Source of the DNA: Alphaproteobacteria bacterium | Lineage (GTDB): Bacteria > Pseudomonadota > Alphaproteobacteria > Micropepsales > Micropepsaceae | Direction of reading: 5' to 3' | Assembly (NCBI GenBank): GCA_021324545.1 | Contig: JAJPIX010000054.1 | Location: 1 to 36,815 of the forward strand | DNA length: 36,815 nt | Shown here: one piece after another, positions 1-8,379 of the stretch | Layout of the letters: each line of letters starts with the position of its first letter | How positions within the stretch are numbered: the stretch's first letter is position 1 | The notes under the pieces: model-generated | What the model was told of the DNA's origin: nothing | What the model saw: the letters and a program-made list of their open reading frames with translations, nothing else | The model's database searches: none | Program-made: the position numbers and the translations under genes

Positions 1-523
1 GAGCCAGGCGATGTATCACTTCCTCTCCGGATTCACGGCGAAGGTGGCGGGTACCGAAAAGGGCCTGGGCAAGGAGCCGCAGCCGACTTTCTCAACCTGC
101 TTCGGCGCGCCGTTCATGCCGCGCCATCCGTCGGAATACGGCAATCTTCTGCGCGATCTGATCGGCCAGCATCAGGCCGATTGCTGGCTTGTGAACACCG
201 GCTGGACAGGCGGGGCCTTCGGCACAGGCTCGCGCATGCCGATCAAGGCCACGCGCACGCTTCTGGCGGCGGCGCTCGATGGCTCGCTCGCACATGTGGA
301 AATGCGGGTGGATCCGCACTTCCGCTTCCGCGTGCCGGTGGCCGTCCCGGGCGTGGATTCGAAGATCCTCAATCCGCGCGACACCTGGGCGGACAAGGCG
401 GCCTATGACGCCCAGGCCCGGAAGCTCGTCGGCATGTTCCGCGACAACTTCAAGAAGTTTGAAGCCCATGTCGGCAAGGATGTGCTGGAAGCCGCGCCCA
501 TTCTGGCGGAAGCCGCGGAATAG
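1..523 (+). CDS. pckA: Phosphoenolpyruvate carboxykinase (ATP), C-terminal part
   Basis: This is the last 173 or so residues of an ATP-dependent PEP carboxykinase, cut by the left edge; the first whole codon is at base 2. The enzyme converts oxaloacetate plus ATP to PEP, CO2 and ADP in the cytoplasm, the entry step of gluconeogenesis from C4 acids. The residues [17 protein letters not shown], the FSTCFGAPF stretch and [10 protein letters not shown] with [10 protein letters not shown] are characteristic of the C-terminal lobe of the bacterial ATP-type family and include its adenine-binding region. The reading frame ends at TAG and is followed 23 bases later by a strong terminator. The upstream promoter and any regulator lie outside the window. 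Confidence 0.97.
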   Translation, partial: SQAMYHFLSGFTAKVAGTEKGLGKEPQPTFSTCFGAPFMPRHPSEYGNLLRDLIGQHQADCWLVNTGWTGGAFGTGSRMPIKATRTLLAAALDGSLAHVEMRVDPHFRFRVPVAVPGVDSKILNPRDTWADKAAYDAQARKLVGMFRDNFKKFEAHVGKDVLEAAPILAEAAE

Positions 524-546
524 AATGTCCGGAACCAGCAAAACTC

Positions 547-576
547 AAAAAGCCCGCGAGCGATCGCGGGCTTTTT
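547..576. terminator. Bidirectional intrinsic terminator between pckA and pmtA
   Basis: A perfect 9-bp stem (551-559 with 564-572, AGCCCGCGA/TCGCGGGCT) with a 4-base loop is flanked by an A run on the left and a T run on the right, which extend the pairing by four more A-T pairs. It can therefore end transcription from both sides. It sits 23 bases after the pckA stop and directly after the pmtA stop, which is the expected position for two converging genes. Confidence 0.93.
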
Positions 577-577
577 G

Positions 578-1147
578 TCAGCCGCGCCGATAAACCCACA
601 CGCGCGCGGGTGGAAGGTTCGCCCAGATGATTGCGGCGCGTTTCACGGTTGCGCCGGACGGCGCGGGAATCGGCGGCTCGAAGCCATAAGAGAACTGAAC
701 ATAAGGCGCGCCCGGCGCAAGCTTGGCAAGCGCGCCTTCGATCAGCGCGCGCCGCCGCGAAACCGGATGATTGAGCAGCGGCAGGCCCGAGACGATTCCG
801 GCAAATGGCGTGTCTGCATCGTTGGCCAGCGTGCGCTTCAGGTCGAAGGCATCGCCGCGCACCACGCGCACGCCGGGAAAGCGCTCGGCCACCATTTTTG
901 CGAAATCCGCGTCATATTCGATGGCCGTGATGCGCGCCGGCGCGATGCCGCGCTCGATCAGGGCTTCCGTCACAACGCCCGTGCCCGGCCCAAGCTCCAG
1001 AACCGGCCCGGGCACGGCCGGATCGATCTGGCGCGCGATGGCGCGGGCCAGCGCAGGCGAGGATGGCGCGATCGCCCCCACATTCTTGGGGCGCGCCAGA
1101 AGCCCGCGCAGGAACTGGAAATGCTCGGCGGCGCTGTTCGTTGCCAT
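578..1147 (-). CDS. pmtA: Phospholipid N-methyltransferase, PmtA type
   Basis: A 189-residue class I SAM-dependent methyltransferase. The family methylates phosphatidylethanolamine three times to give phosphatidylcholine at the inner membrane. SAM-binding motif I is ELGPGTG (residues 51-57), the acidic end of strand 2 is IEYDADF (76-82), and the family segments FLRGLLARPKNVGAIAPSS (12-30) and SGLPLL (120-125) are present. I chose the ATG at 1147 over one 15 bases upstream because AGGA sits at a good distance before it and because the protein then begins at the usual place. Length fits the rhizobial-type family (about 190-200). The gene converges on pckA and shares its terminator. Psd and PssA, which make its substrate, are encoded at 27.8-29.4 kb. 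Confidence 0.88.
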   Translation of the reverse strand: MATNSAAEHFQFLRGLLARPKNVGAIAPSSPALARAIARQIDPAVPGPVLELGPGTGVVTEALIERGIAPARITAIEYDADFAKMVAERFPGVRVVRGDAFDLKRTLANDADTPFAGIVSGLPLLNHPVSRRRALIEGALAKLAPGAPYVQFSYGFEPPIPAPSGATVKRAAIIWANLPPARVWVYRRG

Positions 1148-1172
1148 ATGGCTTCCTAGCAAATCTCCGCTC

Positions 1173-1205
1173 GCATTTCAGCTATTGCATTCATGCGGTT
1201 TGACC
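1173..1205 (+). repeat. Direct repeat copy 1 (13-bp core plus TTGACC)
   Basis: The core GCATTTCAGCTAT occupies 1173-1185 and TTGACC lies at 1200-1205, 14 bases after the core. The same two elements recur at 1510-1541 with 13 bases between them. The sequence between core and TTGACC is only loosely conserved. This copy lies about 25 bases upstream of the pmtA start. Confidence 0.7.
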
Positions 1206-1509
1206 ATGCCGCCCCGGCCCCGGCCATGGGCTCAAACGCGTGGCCCGGGCAATCGGACATCACCATGGCCTCTCTACGCGAAAGATTTGAGAATATCGGG
1301 CAGCTTCATGCGCCCGCCCGCCTGTCCGCCGGCCGCGACTTCCTCGAAGCCGCGCCCTGGCCGAAGCGGCGGAGGCTCAGCGGACCTGCCTGCCCGTCGA
1401 AAAAGACGGCAGCGACGGGCAATCCGGGATGCGCCGGAAGTCCGCGCAAAACCACAAAGGCGTGCCGGCGGTGCTGCCGGCTGCGGCACGTCCTGTCAGA
1501 TCCGCCGTT

Positions 1510-1541
1510 GCATTTCAGCTATCGGATTTCGGCAATTGACC
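1510..1541 (+). repeat. Direct repeat copy 2 (13-bp core plus TTGACC)
   Basis: The core GCATTTCAGCTAT at 1510-1522 is identical to that at 1173-1185 and TTGACC follows at 1536-1541. This copy lies about 50 bases before the start codon at 1592, so its TTGACC could serve as a -35 element for that gene, although I see no good -10 after it. Confidence 0.7.
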
Positions 1542-1591
1542 GTGGCAATTCCGGGGCTTAACGCGAGAACGGGCTTTGAAAAGGAATTGCC

Positions 1592-2401
1592 ATGAGCGGC
1601 CAGCGCGAACAGGTGGAAAAATTCAGAAGCCTCCATGCACAGGGCCGGCTTCTGCTGCTGCCCAATGCCTGGGATGCCGCCAGTGCCAGGCTGGCCGAAG
1701 AAGCGGGGGCCGAAGCCATCGCCACCTCAAGCGCGGCACTGGCCTGGAGCAACGGCTATGCCGATGGCGAAACCATGACGCGCGAGGTGATCCTGGCCTC
1801 CGCACGCGCCATTCTGCGCGTGGTGCATCTGCCGGTCAGCGTGGACAGCGAGGCGGGCTATTCACCCGATCCGGCGAAAGTGGCCGATCATGTTGCGGCA
1901 TTGATCGATCTGGGCGTGGCCGGCATCAATCTGGAAGACGGCCGGGATCCGCCCGATCTGCTGGCGGCGAAAATCCGGGCCATCAAGGCCATGGCCAGGG
2001 CCCGCGATGCAGACATCTTCATCAACGCGCGCTGCGATGTGTATCTGCGCAATCTGGCAGACGGCGAGGCAGGCCTGAAGGAAACGCTCAGGCGCGGAAA
2101 GCTCTATGCGGAGGCCGGCGCAGACGGATTCTTTGTGCCGGCGCTTAACGATCTTGCGGGCATCCGCGAAGTGGTCAAAACCGTTTCGCTGCCCGTCAAC
2201 ATTCTCGTCATGCGCGCCACTCCGCCGCTTGCAGAGCTGAAGGCAGCCGGCGTGCGCCGCGTCAGCGCCGGCGCGCTCATCGGCCGCGCCGCTTACGGCG
2301 CGGCGCAAAAAGCGGTGACGATGCTGCTGAAAGAAGGAAAACCGGATGCCATCTTTGCCACAAGCGGCGATTGTCCGGAATTCAACAGGCTGTTCGGCTA
2401 G
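1592..2401 (+). CDS. Isocitrate lyase/PEP mutase superfamily protein
   Basis: A 269-residue alpha/beta-barrel protein of the isocitrate lyase/phosphoenolpyruvate mutase superfamily. Conserved parts seen are LPNAWDAASARL near the N terminus, VSVDSEAGY (around 75-83, the substrate and Mg-binding strand) and GINLEDG (about 110-116). The KKCGH-type catalytic loop of true isocitrate and methylisocitrate lyases is absent, and NARCDVYL stands where those enzymes have a similar arginine strand. It is thus a lyase or mutase of the PEP phosphonomutase-like subgroup whose substrate I cannot name. AAGGA seven bases before the ATG supports the start. It converges on dnaJ with a 45-base gap lacking a T-rich terminator. 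Confidence 0.85.
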   Translation: MSGQREQVEKFRSLHAQGRLLLLPNAWDAASARLAEEAGAEAIATSSAALAWSNGYADGETMTREVILASARAILRVVHLPVSVDSEAGYSPDPAKVADHVAALIDLGVAGINLEDGRDPPDLLAAKIRAIKAMARARDADIFINARCDVYLRNLADGEAGLKETLRRGKLYAEAGADGFFVPALNDLAGIREVVKTVSLPVNILVMRATPPLAELKAAGVRRVSAGALIGRAAYGAAQKAVTMLLKEGKPDAIFATSGDCPEFNRLFG

Positions 2402-2446
2402 GATTGCCCTGGAACGGTCCGGGTCGCGGCGCGTGCCCGAAACGAC

Positions 2447-3574
2447 CTAGTTCTCGCGGCCAAGAAACTCTTTCACCCGCGCGAAAAAGCCTTCCGATTC
2501 CGGTTGGGTGCCGGGTGCGCTTTCCGCTTCGAAAGCCTTGAGCAGTTCCTTCTGTTTTTTGCTCAGCTTGACGGGCGTTTCCACCATGAGCTCGACGTAA
2601 AGATCGCCCCGCGCGTTGCCGCCGCGCAGAACCGGCATGCCCTTCCCGCGCAGGCGGAACTGCCGGCCCGATTGCGTGCCTTCGGGAATGGCGATCTTTG
2701 CCTTGCCGCCATCGAGCGTGGGCACCTCGATGGCGCCGCCGAGGGCGGCGGTGACGAATGGAACCGGCGCGCGGCAATGAAGATCGTGCCCGTCGCGCTG
2801 GAAGATCGGATGCGGCGCGACCGAAATGAAAATGTAGAGATCGCCGTTGGGCCCGCCGTTCAGGCCCGCCTGGCCTTCGCCCGAAAGGCGGATGCGGGTT
2901 CCTTCTTCCACGCCGGGCGGAATGTCCACCTGCAGCGTGCGCTCTTTCTGCACCTGGCCGGAGCCGTGGCATGCCCTGCACGGATTGCGCACGAAGCGCC
3001 CGCTGCCATGACATTGCGGGCAGGTGCGCTCGATGGTGAAAAAGCCCTGTTGCGCGCGCACTTTTCCGATGCCGGAACAGGTTGGGCACTGTTCGGGCCG
3101 TGTGCCGGATTCTGCGCCGGTGCCGCTGCAGTCCTCGCAGGCCACTGCGCTCGGCACCTTGATCTGCGCCGGGCGGCCGCTGAAGGCTTCCTCCAGCGAG
3201 ATTTCCAGATTGTAGCGGAGGTCCGCGCCACGATTCTGCCGCCGCGTCCGGCGGCCGCCCATGAATTCGCCGAACAGGTCGTCGAACACATCGGTAAAGC
3301 TGGACGCGAAATCGAAGCCGAAACCGTGGGCATGGCCGTTGCCCATGCCATGCTCGAAGGCCGCATGCCCGAAACGGTCGTAGGCGGCGCGCTTCTGCTC
3401 GTCCTTCAGAACGTCATAGGCTTCGTTGATTTCCTTGAAGCGGGTTTCAGCCGTGGCATCGCCGTGGTTGCGGTCCGGATGGCATTCCTTGGCAAGCTTG
3501 CGGTATGCCGCCTTGATCTCTTCGATCGTGGCGCCGCGCCGGCAGCCGAGCGTTTCGTAATAATCACGCTTCAT
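2447..3574 (-). CDS. dnaJ: Chaperone protein DnaJ (Hsp40)
   Basis: A 375-residue class A J-protein, the co-chaperone that delivers substrates to DnaK and stimulates its ATPase. The J domain fills residues 1-70 with the HPD triad at 32-34. A Gly/Phe-rich linker follows (about 72-105). The zinc-binding region has four CxxCxGxG-type repeats with cysteine pairs 146/149, 163/166, 185/188 and 199/202, and the C-terminal client-binding domains fill the rest. Length is normal. It lies 116 bases after dnaK on the same strand, so it is probably cotranscribed from the dnaK heat-shock promoter. An inverted repeat lies in that gap. Confidence 0.98.
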   Translation of the reverse strand: MKRDYYETLGCRRGATIEEIKAAYRKLAKECHPDRNHGDATAETRFKEINEAYDVLKDEQKRAAYDRFGHAAFEHGMGNGHAHGFGFDFASSFTDVFDDLFGEFMGGRRTRRQNRGADLRYNLEISLEEAFSGRPAQIKVPSAVACEDCSGTGAESGTRPEQCPTCSGIGKVRAQQGFFTIERTCPQCHGSGRFVRNPCRACHGSGQVQKERTLQVDIPPGVEEGTRIRLSGEGQAGLNGGPNGDLYIFISVAPHPIFQRDGHDLHCRAPVPFVTAALGGAIEVPTLDGGKAKIAIPEGTQSGRQFRLRGKGMPVLRGGNARGDLYVELMVETPVKLSKKQKELLKAFEAESAPGTQPESEGFFARVKEFLGREN

Positions 3575-3602
3575 GTTGCGCGCCCACGCGCGCTCGCGAA
3601 AC

Positions 3603-3667
3603 CGGAGATCGGAATCGGGAAATCAGAAAGGGTGCACTCCATCGCACTCCCCCTGTTCCGATTTCCG
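3603..3667. repeat. Inverted repeat in the dnaK-dnaJ gap
   Basis: Arms at 3603-3614 (CGGAGATCGGAA) and 3656-3667 (TTCCGATTTCCG) pair at 11 of 12 positions, with a 41-base interior. It lies between the dnaK stop and dnaJ start. In mRNA it would form a hairpin that could attenuate read-through into dnaJ or protect the upstream message. There is no T tract suitable for a classical terminator in the dnaK direction immediately after it. Function is inferred only. Confidence 0.55.
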
Positions 3668-3690
3668 TTTTCCTTTTTCCGGCTTCCGGA

Positions 3691-5625
<1,935 letters not shown>

Positions 5626-5743
5626 GTCTCTTCCTCTCTGTCGGCGGATGGGTTCCTGGCCTTCCGACGAAGCGCCTTCCGGCCCATCCCCTTTGAACGA
5701 ATTGGCAAAACCGGCCCGAGCCAATGGCCGGCCGGTCCCTGAG

Positions 5744-5775
5744 GGTATATAGGGTCGGCCTGGTAACCCTGCAAG
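5744..5775 (-). promoter_or_regulatory. RpoH (sigma-32)-type heat-shock promoter of dnaK
   Basis: Read on the minus strand, CTTGCA (5775-5770) is followed after exactly 16 bases by CCTATATACC (5753-5744). This fits the alphaproteobacterial heat-shock pattern CTTG(A/C) N16-17 CYTATNT closely. It lies about 120 bases upstream of the dnaK start codon and just after the tspO stop, so dnaK has its own promoter and is not only read through from tspO. Confidence 0.8.
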
Positions 5776-5799
5776 ACAAAGGCCCGCAAAGACAATGCC

Positions 5800-6339
5800 C
5801 TAGCCGGCCCCGTTCAGTTGCCACACGGCCGCGTTCAAGACCGCGGCAAAACCCGTCCAGCCGAGATGGGGGAGAAAAAGCAGTCCTGCCAGCCGCTCGC
5901 GTCGGAAAAAGGCGATCGTCGTGGCAAGGACCGCGGCGAGCAGAAACAGGATCTCGATCAAGGCCCAGTCGACCCGGTGCAGGGCAAAGAAGATCGGCAC
6001 CCAGGCAAACGTGAGCACAAGCTGGATTGCGTAAAGCGCCAGCGCTCCGCTGTGCCATCCGCTCGCCCGCCACACCCGCCAGGCCGCATAGGCCATCAAC
6101 AGATAAAGCGCCGTCCAGACGGGCGCGAACAGCCAGCCTGGCGGATCGAAGGCTGGCCGCAAAAGTGTCTGATACCAGCCGCTCACATTCGGTTCGGTGA
6201 ACAGGCTGGCCGCCGCACCCACCCCCAGCGTGACGATCAGGAAGGCAAACAGCACCAGCCTGTCGCGGCGCCGGGTGTCCATCGGCCCAAGCTCGATGCC
6301 GAGAAATCGGGACGGATGCTCCTCCATCGGCGCGCTCAC
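5800..6339 (-). CDS. tspO: TspO/MBR family membrane protein
   Basis: A 179-residue member of the TspO/peripheral benzodiazepine receptor family, a five-helix membrane protein that binds porphyrins and related tetrapyrroles and in alphaproteobacteria modulates stress and photosynthesis gene expression. The family motif is seen in FDPPGWLFAPVWTALYL and the helices are rich in Trp and aromatic residues. The GTG at 6339 overlaps the marC stop by four bases (GTGA), which argues for translational coupling. Starting there gives about 20 residues more than usual; the internal ATG at 6282 (MDTRRRDRL) would give a typical length of 160. Last gene of the maeB-M20-marC-tspO run. Confidence 0.9.
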   Translation of the reverse strand: MSAPMEEHPSRFLGIELGPMDTRRRDRLVLFAFLIVTLGVGAAASLFTEPNVSGWYQTLLRPAFDPPGWLFAPVWTALYLLMAYAAWRVWRASGWHSGALALYAIQLVLTFAWVPIFFALHRVDWALIEILFLLAAVLATTIAFFRRERLAGLLFLPHLGWTGFAAVLNAAVWQLNGAG

Positions 6340-6968
6340 TGGAACAGGCCGCTCTGGTGCAGGCCGTCGAGCACATATTGCATGGCCAATGCCGCCAGAA
6401 GAATTCCGGATACGCGCGCAATGACGTTTGTCCCGGTGAGGCCCAGCATGCGCTTGATGCCGCCCGATGCCAGCATCGCCGCATAGGTCAGCGCAATGAT
6501 CGCGAGAATGGCGCCGAGCACGATCGCCTGCGCGGGAATGGTATGCGCGCGGCTCATCAGCAGAACCACTGCCGTCATGCTGCCGGGCCCCGCGATCAGG
6601 GGAATGGCGAGCGGGAAGACCGCGATATCGGGCTGCTGTCTGGCTTCGCGCTCTTCGCTCTTGGAAATGGACGAAAGGCTCGTGCGCTGCGCCAGCAGAA
6701 GGTCGGCCGCCACCATGAGAAGCAGAATGCCGCCGGAAAGGCGAAAGGCGGGCAACCCCACCTGCAGAAGTTCAAGCACCCTGATGCCGCCCGCCGCGAA
6801 CACCACAAGCACGGCCAGCGCGATCAGCGAAGCGGTGAGCGCAAGTCTGCGGCGCGCCGCCTGCGTATCGTTTGCGGTCAGCGCCAGAAACACGGGCGCT
6901 GCTTCGATCGGACCGACGGTCACAAACAGGGTGGCCAGCGCCGAAAGCGCAAACTCAACGCTGGGCAT
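6336..6968 (-). CDS. MarC family integral membrane protein
   Basis: A 210-residue protein of the MarC/UPF0056 family, with about six hydrophobic helices. Family segments seen are LFVTVGPIEAAPVFLALT near the N terminus, AFRLSGGILLLMVAADLL in the middle and PLAIPLIAGPGSMTAVVLL after the charged loop. Its transport function is unknown, and despite the name members are not established as drug efflux pumps. I chose the ATG at 6968, which overlaps the 3' end of the M20 peptidase gene by 14 bases, over a start 25 residues upstream whose extra sequence is not hydrophobic or family-like. The stop overlaps the tspO start by four bases. Confidence 0.9.
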   Translation of the reverse strand: MPSVEFALSALATLFVTVGPIEAAPVFLALTANDTQAARRRLALTASLIALAVLVVFAAGGIRVLELLQVGLPAFRLSGGILLLMVAADLLLAQRTSLSSISKSEEREARQQPDIAVFPLAIPLIAGPGSMTAVVLLMSRAHTIPAQAIVLGAILAIIALTYAAMLASGGIKRMLGLTGTNVIARVSGILLAALAMQYVLDGLHQSGLFQ

Positions 6969-8367
6969 GATCGGCAAGCACGCTGGCCACGCAGGCCGAA
7001 ACCTTCCTAGCCGTGGGAATGTGCAGGAATTCGTTGGGCCCATGCGCGTTGGAATGGGGCCCCAGCACGCCTGTCACCATGAATTGGGTCTGTGGATATT
7101 TTTTTCCAAGCATCGCCATGAAGGGAATGGTGCCGCCTTCGCCCATGAAGGCGACGTCCGCGCCGAAATGGGCTTTTGAGGCGCGCGACAGGGATTGGGC
7201 AAGCCAGGGCGCAAGCTTGGGTGCGTTCCAGCCGGTCTGCCCGGCTTCGGCCCGGAATTCCACCTGGGCTCCATAGGGCGGATTGGTTTCGAGCGCTGTC
7301 TTCATCGCCTGCGCGGCGGCATCGCCGTCACAGGTGGGCGGCAGGCGCATGGACAGTTTCATGGAAACATGGGGCAGCGCCACATTGCCGGCGCTTTCCG
7401 GTTCGGGAATTCCCTCAAGTCCGATCACCGCCAATTGCGGCCGCCAGGTGCGGTTCAGGATCAATTCGGCCAGATCGTTCGTGACCGGCTGCGTTTTTCC
7501 GGCAAACGGGAACTTGGAATAGACATCTTTGCCCAGAACCCTGGCGGCCTGCTTGGCCTGTTCGATGCGTTCCGGCGGAATCTGCACGTACAGATCCTGC
7601 AATTTGACCGCGCCGGTATTTTCATCCTCCACGCGCGAAAGCAGCGCGCGCGCAAGCCGGATGGACGAAGGCACAATACCGCTCGCATCGCCGGAATGCA
7701 CGCCTTCGCTCAGGGTGCGCACGGTGAGCTCGCCCGCCGCAATGCCGCGAAGCGATGTGGTGAGCCAGAGTTGATCGTAATTGCCGCAGCCGGAATCAAG
7801 GCACACCACAAGCGAGGGCGTGCCGATCCGATCCGACAGATGTTCGATGTAGTGGGGAAGATCGTAGCTGCCCGATTCCTCGCAGGCCTCGATTGTCACC
7901 ACGCAGCGCGCATGCGGAATCTTCTGCTCGCGCAACGCAAGAATGGCCGAAAGCGCCGCAAACATCGCATAGCCGTCGTCGGCGCCGCCGCGCCCGTAAA
8001 GCCGGTCGCCCTTCATCACCGGCGTCCAGGGGCCCGTGCCGTCCGCCCAGCCTTTCATTTCGGGCTGTTTGTCGAGATGGCCGTAGAGCAGAACCGTGTC
8101 GTTCTTCTCGCCGGGGATGTCCATGAAGATGAGCGGCGTGCGCTTGGGCAGGCGCACAACTTCCAGCTTTGCGCCGGGGATTGCCGAAAGCTTTTCGCGC
8201 GCCCAGCGCTCGTAAAGCTTCACCGCCTTTTCCATATGCCCATGTGCTTCCCATTCGGGATCGAAGGCCGGGCTCTTGTTGGGAATGCGGATATAGTCGG
8301 TAAGCGTGGGCACGATTTCCGCATCCCACATCCTGTTCAGAAACCGGGTCAGCTGTTCGTTGTTCAT
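6955..8367 (-). CDS. M20 family metallopeptidase (dipeptidase-like)
   Basis: A 470-residue zinc peptidase of the M20 (ArgE/DapE/carnosinase) family. Zinc ligands and catalytic residues are visible in order: YGHLDKQP (His, and catalytic Asp), GRGGADDGYA (bridging Asp), EACEESGS (catalytic Glu pair), CLDSG (Asp) and the terminal His in GPHSNAHGPNEFL. The lid or dimerization domain lies between, including EGVHSGDASGIVPS. The full length and the LDKQPEMKGWADGTGPW segment fit the cytosolic nonspecific dipeptidase type. There is no signal peptide. The gene starts 12 bases after maeB and overlaps marC, so it is inside one operon. The actual peptide substrate cannot be read from the sequence. Confidence 0.94.
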   Translation of the reverse strand: MNNEQLTRFLNRMWDAEIVPTLTDYIRIPNKSPAFDPEWEAHGHMEKAVKLYERWAREKLSAIPGAKLEVVRLPKRTPLIFMDIPGEKNDTVLLYGHLDKQPEMKGWADGTGPWTPVMKGDRLYGRGGADDGYAMFAALSAILALREQKIPHARCVVTIEACEESGSYDLPHYIEHLSDRIGTPSLVVCLDSGCGNYDQLWLTTSLRGIAAGELTVRTLSEGVHSGDASGIVPSSIRLARALLSRVEDENTGAVKLQDLYVQIPPERIEQAKQAARVLGKDVYSKFPFAGKTQPVTNDLAELILNRTWRPQLAVIGLEGIPEPESAGNVALPHVSMKLSMRLPPTCDGDAAAQAMKTALETNPPYGAQVEFRAEAGQTGWNAPKLAPWLAQSLSRASKAHFGADVAFMGEGGTIPFMAMLGKKYPQTQFMVTGVLGPHSNAHGPNEFLHIPTARKVSACVASVLADHAQR

Positions 8368-8379
8368 CTTTTCGCTTTG

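Larger units (their letters stand above)
1148..1591. other. 444-bp gap between divergent pmtA and the PEP mutase-like gene
   Basis: I see no convincing gene here. Short open frames exist on both strands (1193-1561 plus, 1274-1489 minus) but both are arginine- and proline-rich, lack a clear ribosome site and match no family I know. The gap must hold promoters for both flanking genes. Its ends carry the two copies of a 13-bp direct repeat, each followed by TTGACC. A vestigial gene or small RNA cannot be excluded. Confidence 0.5.

Noticed and set aside
1193..1561. Possible small gene in the gap after pmtA (122 codons plus, or 71 codons minus at 1274-1489)
   Set aside because: Arg/Pro-rich translation, no ribosome site, no family. 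Kept only as a gap note.
2402..2446. Terminator between the PEP mutase-like gene and dnaJ
   Set aside because: Only weak GC-rich pairing with bulges and no T or A tract on either side.
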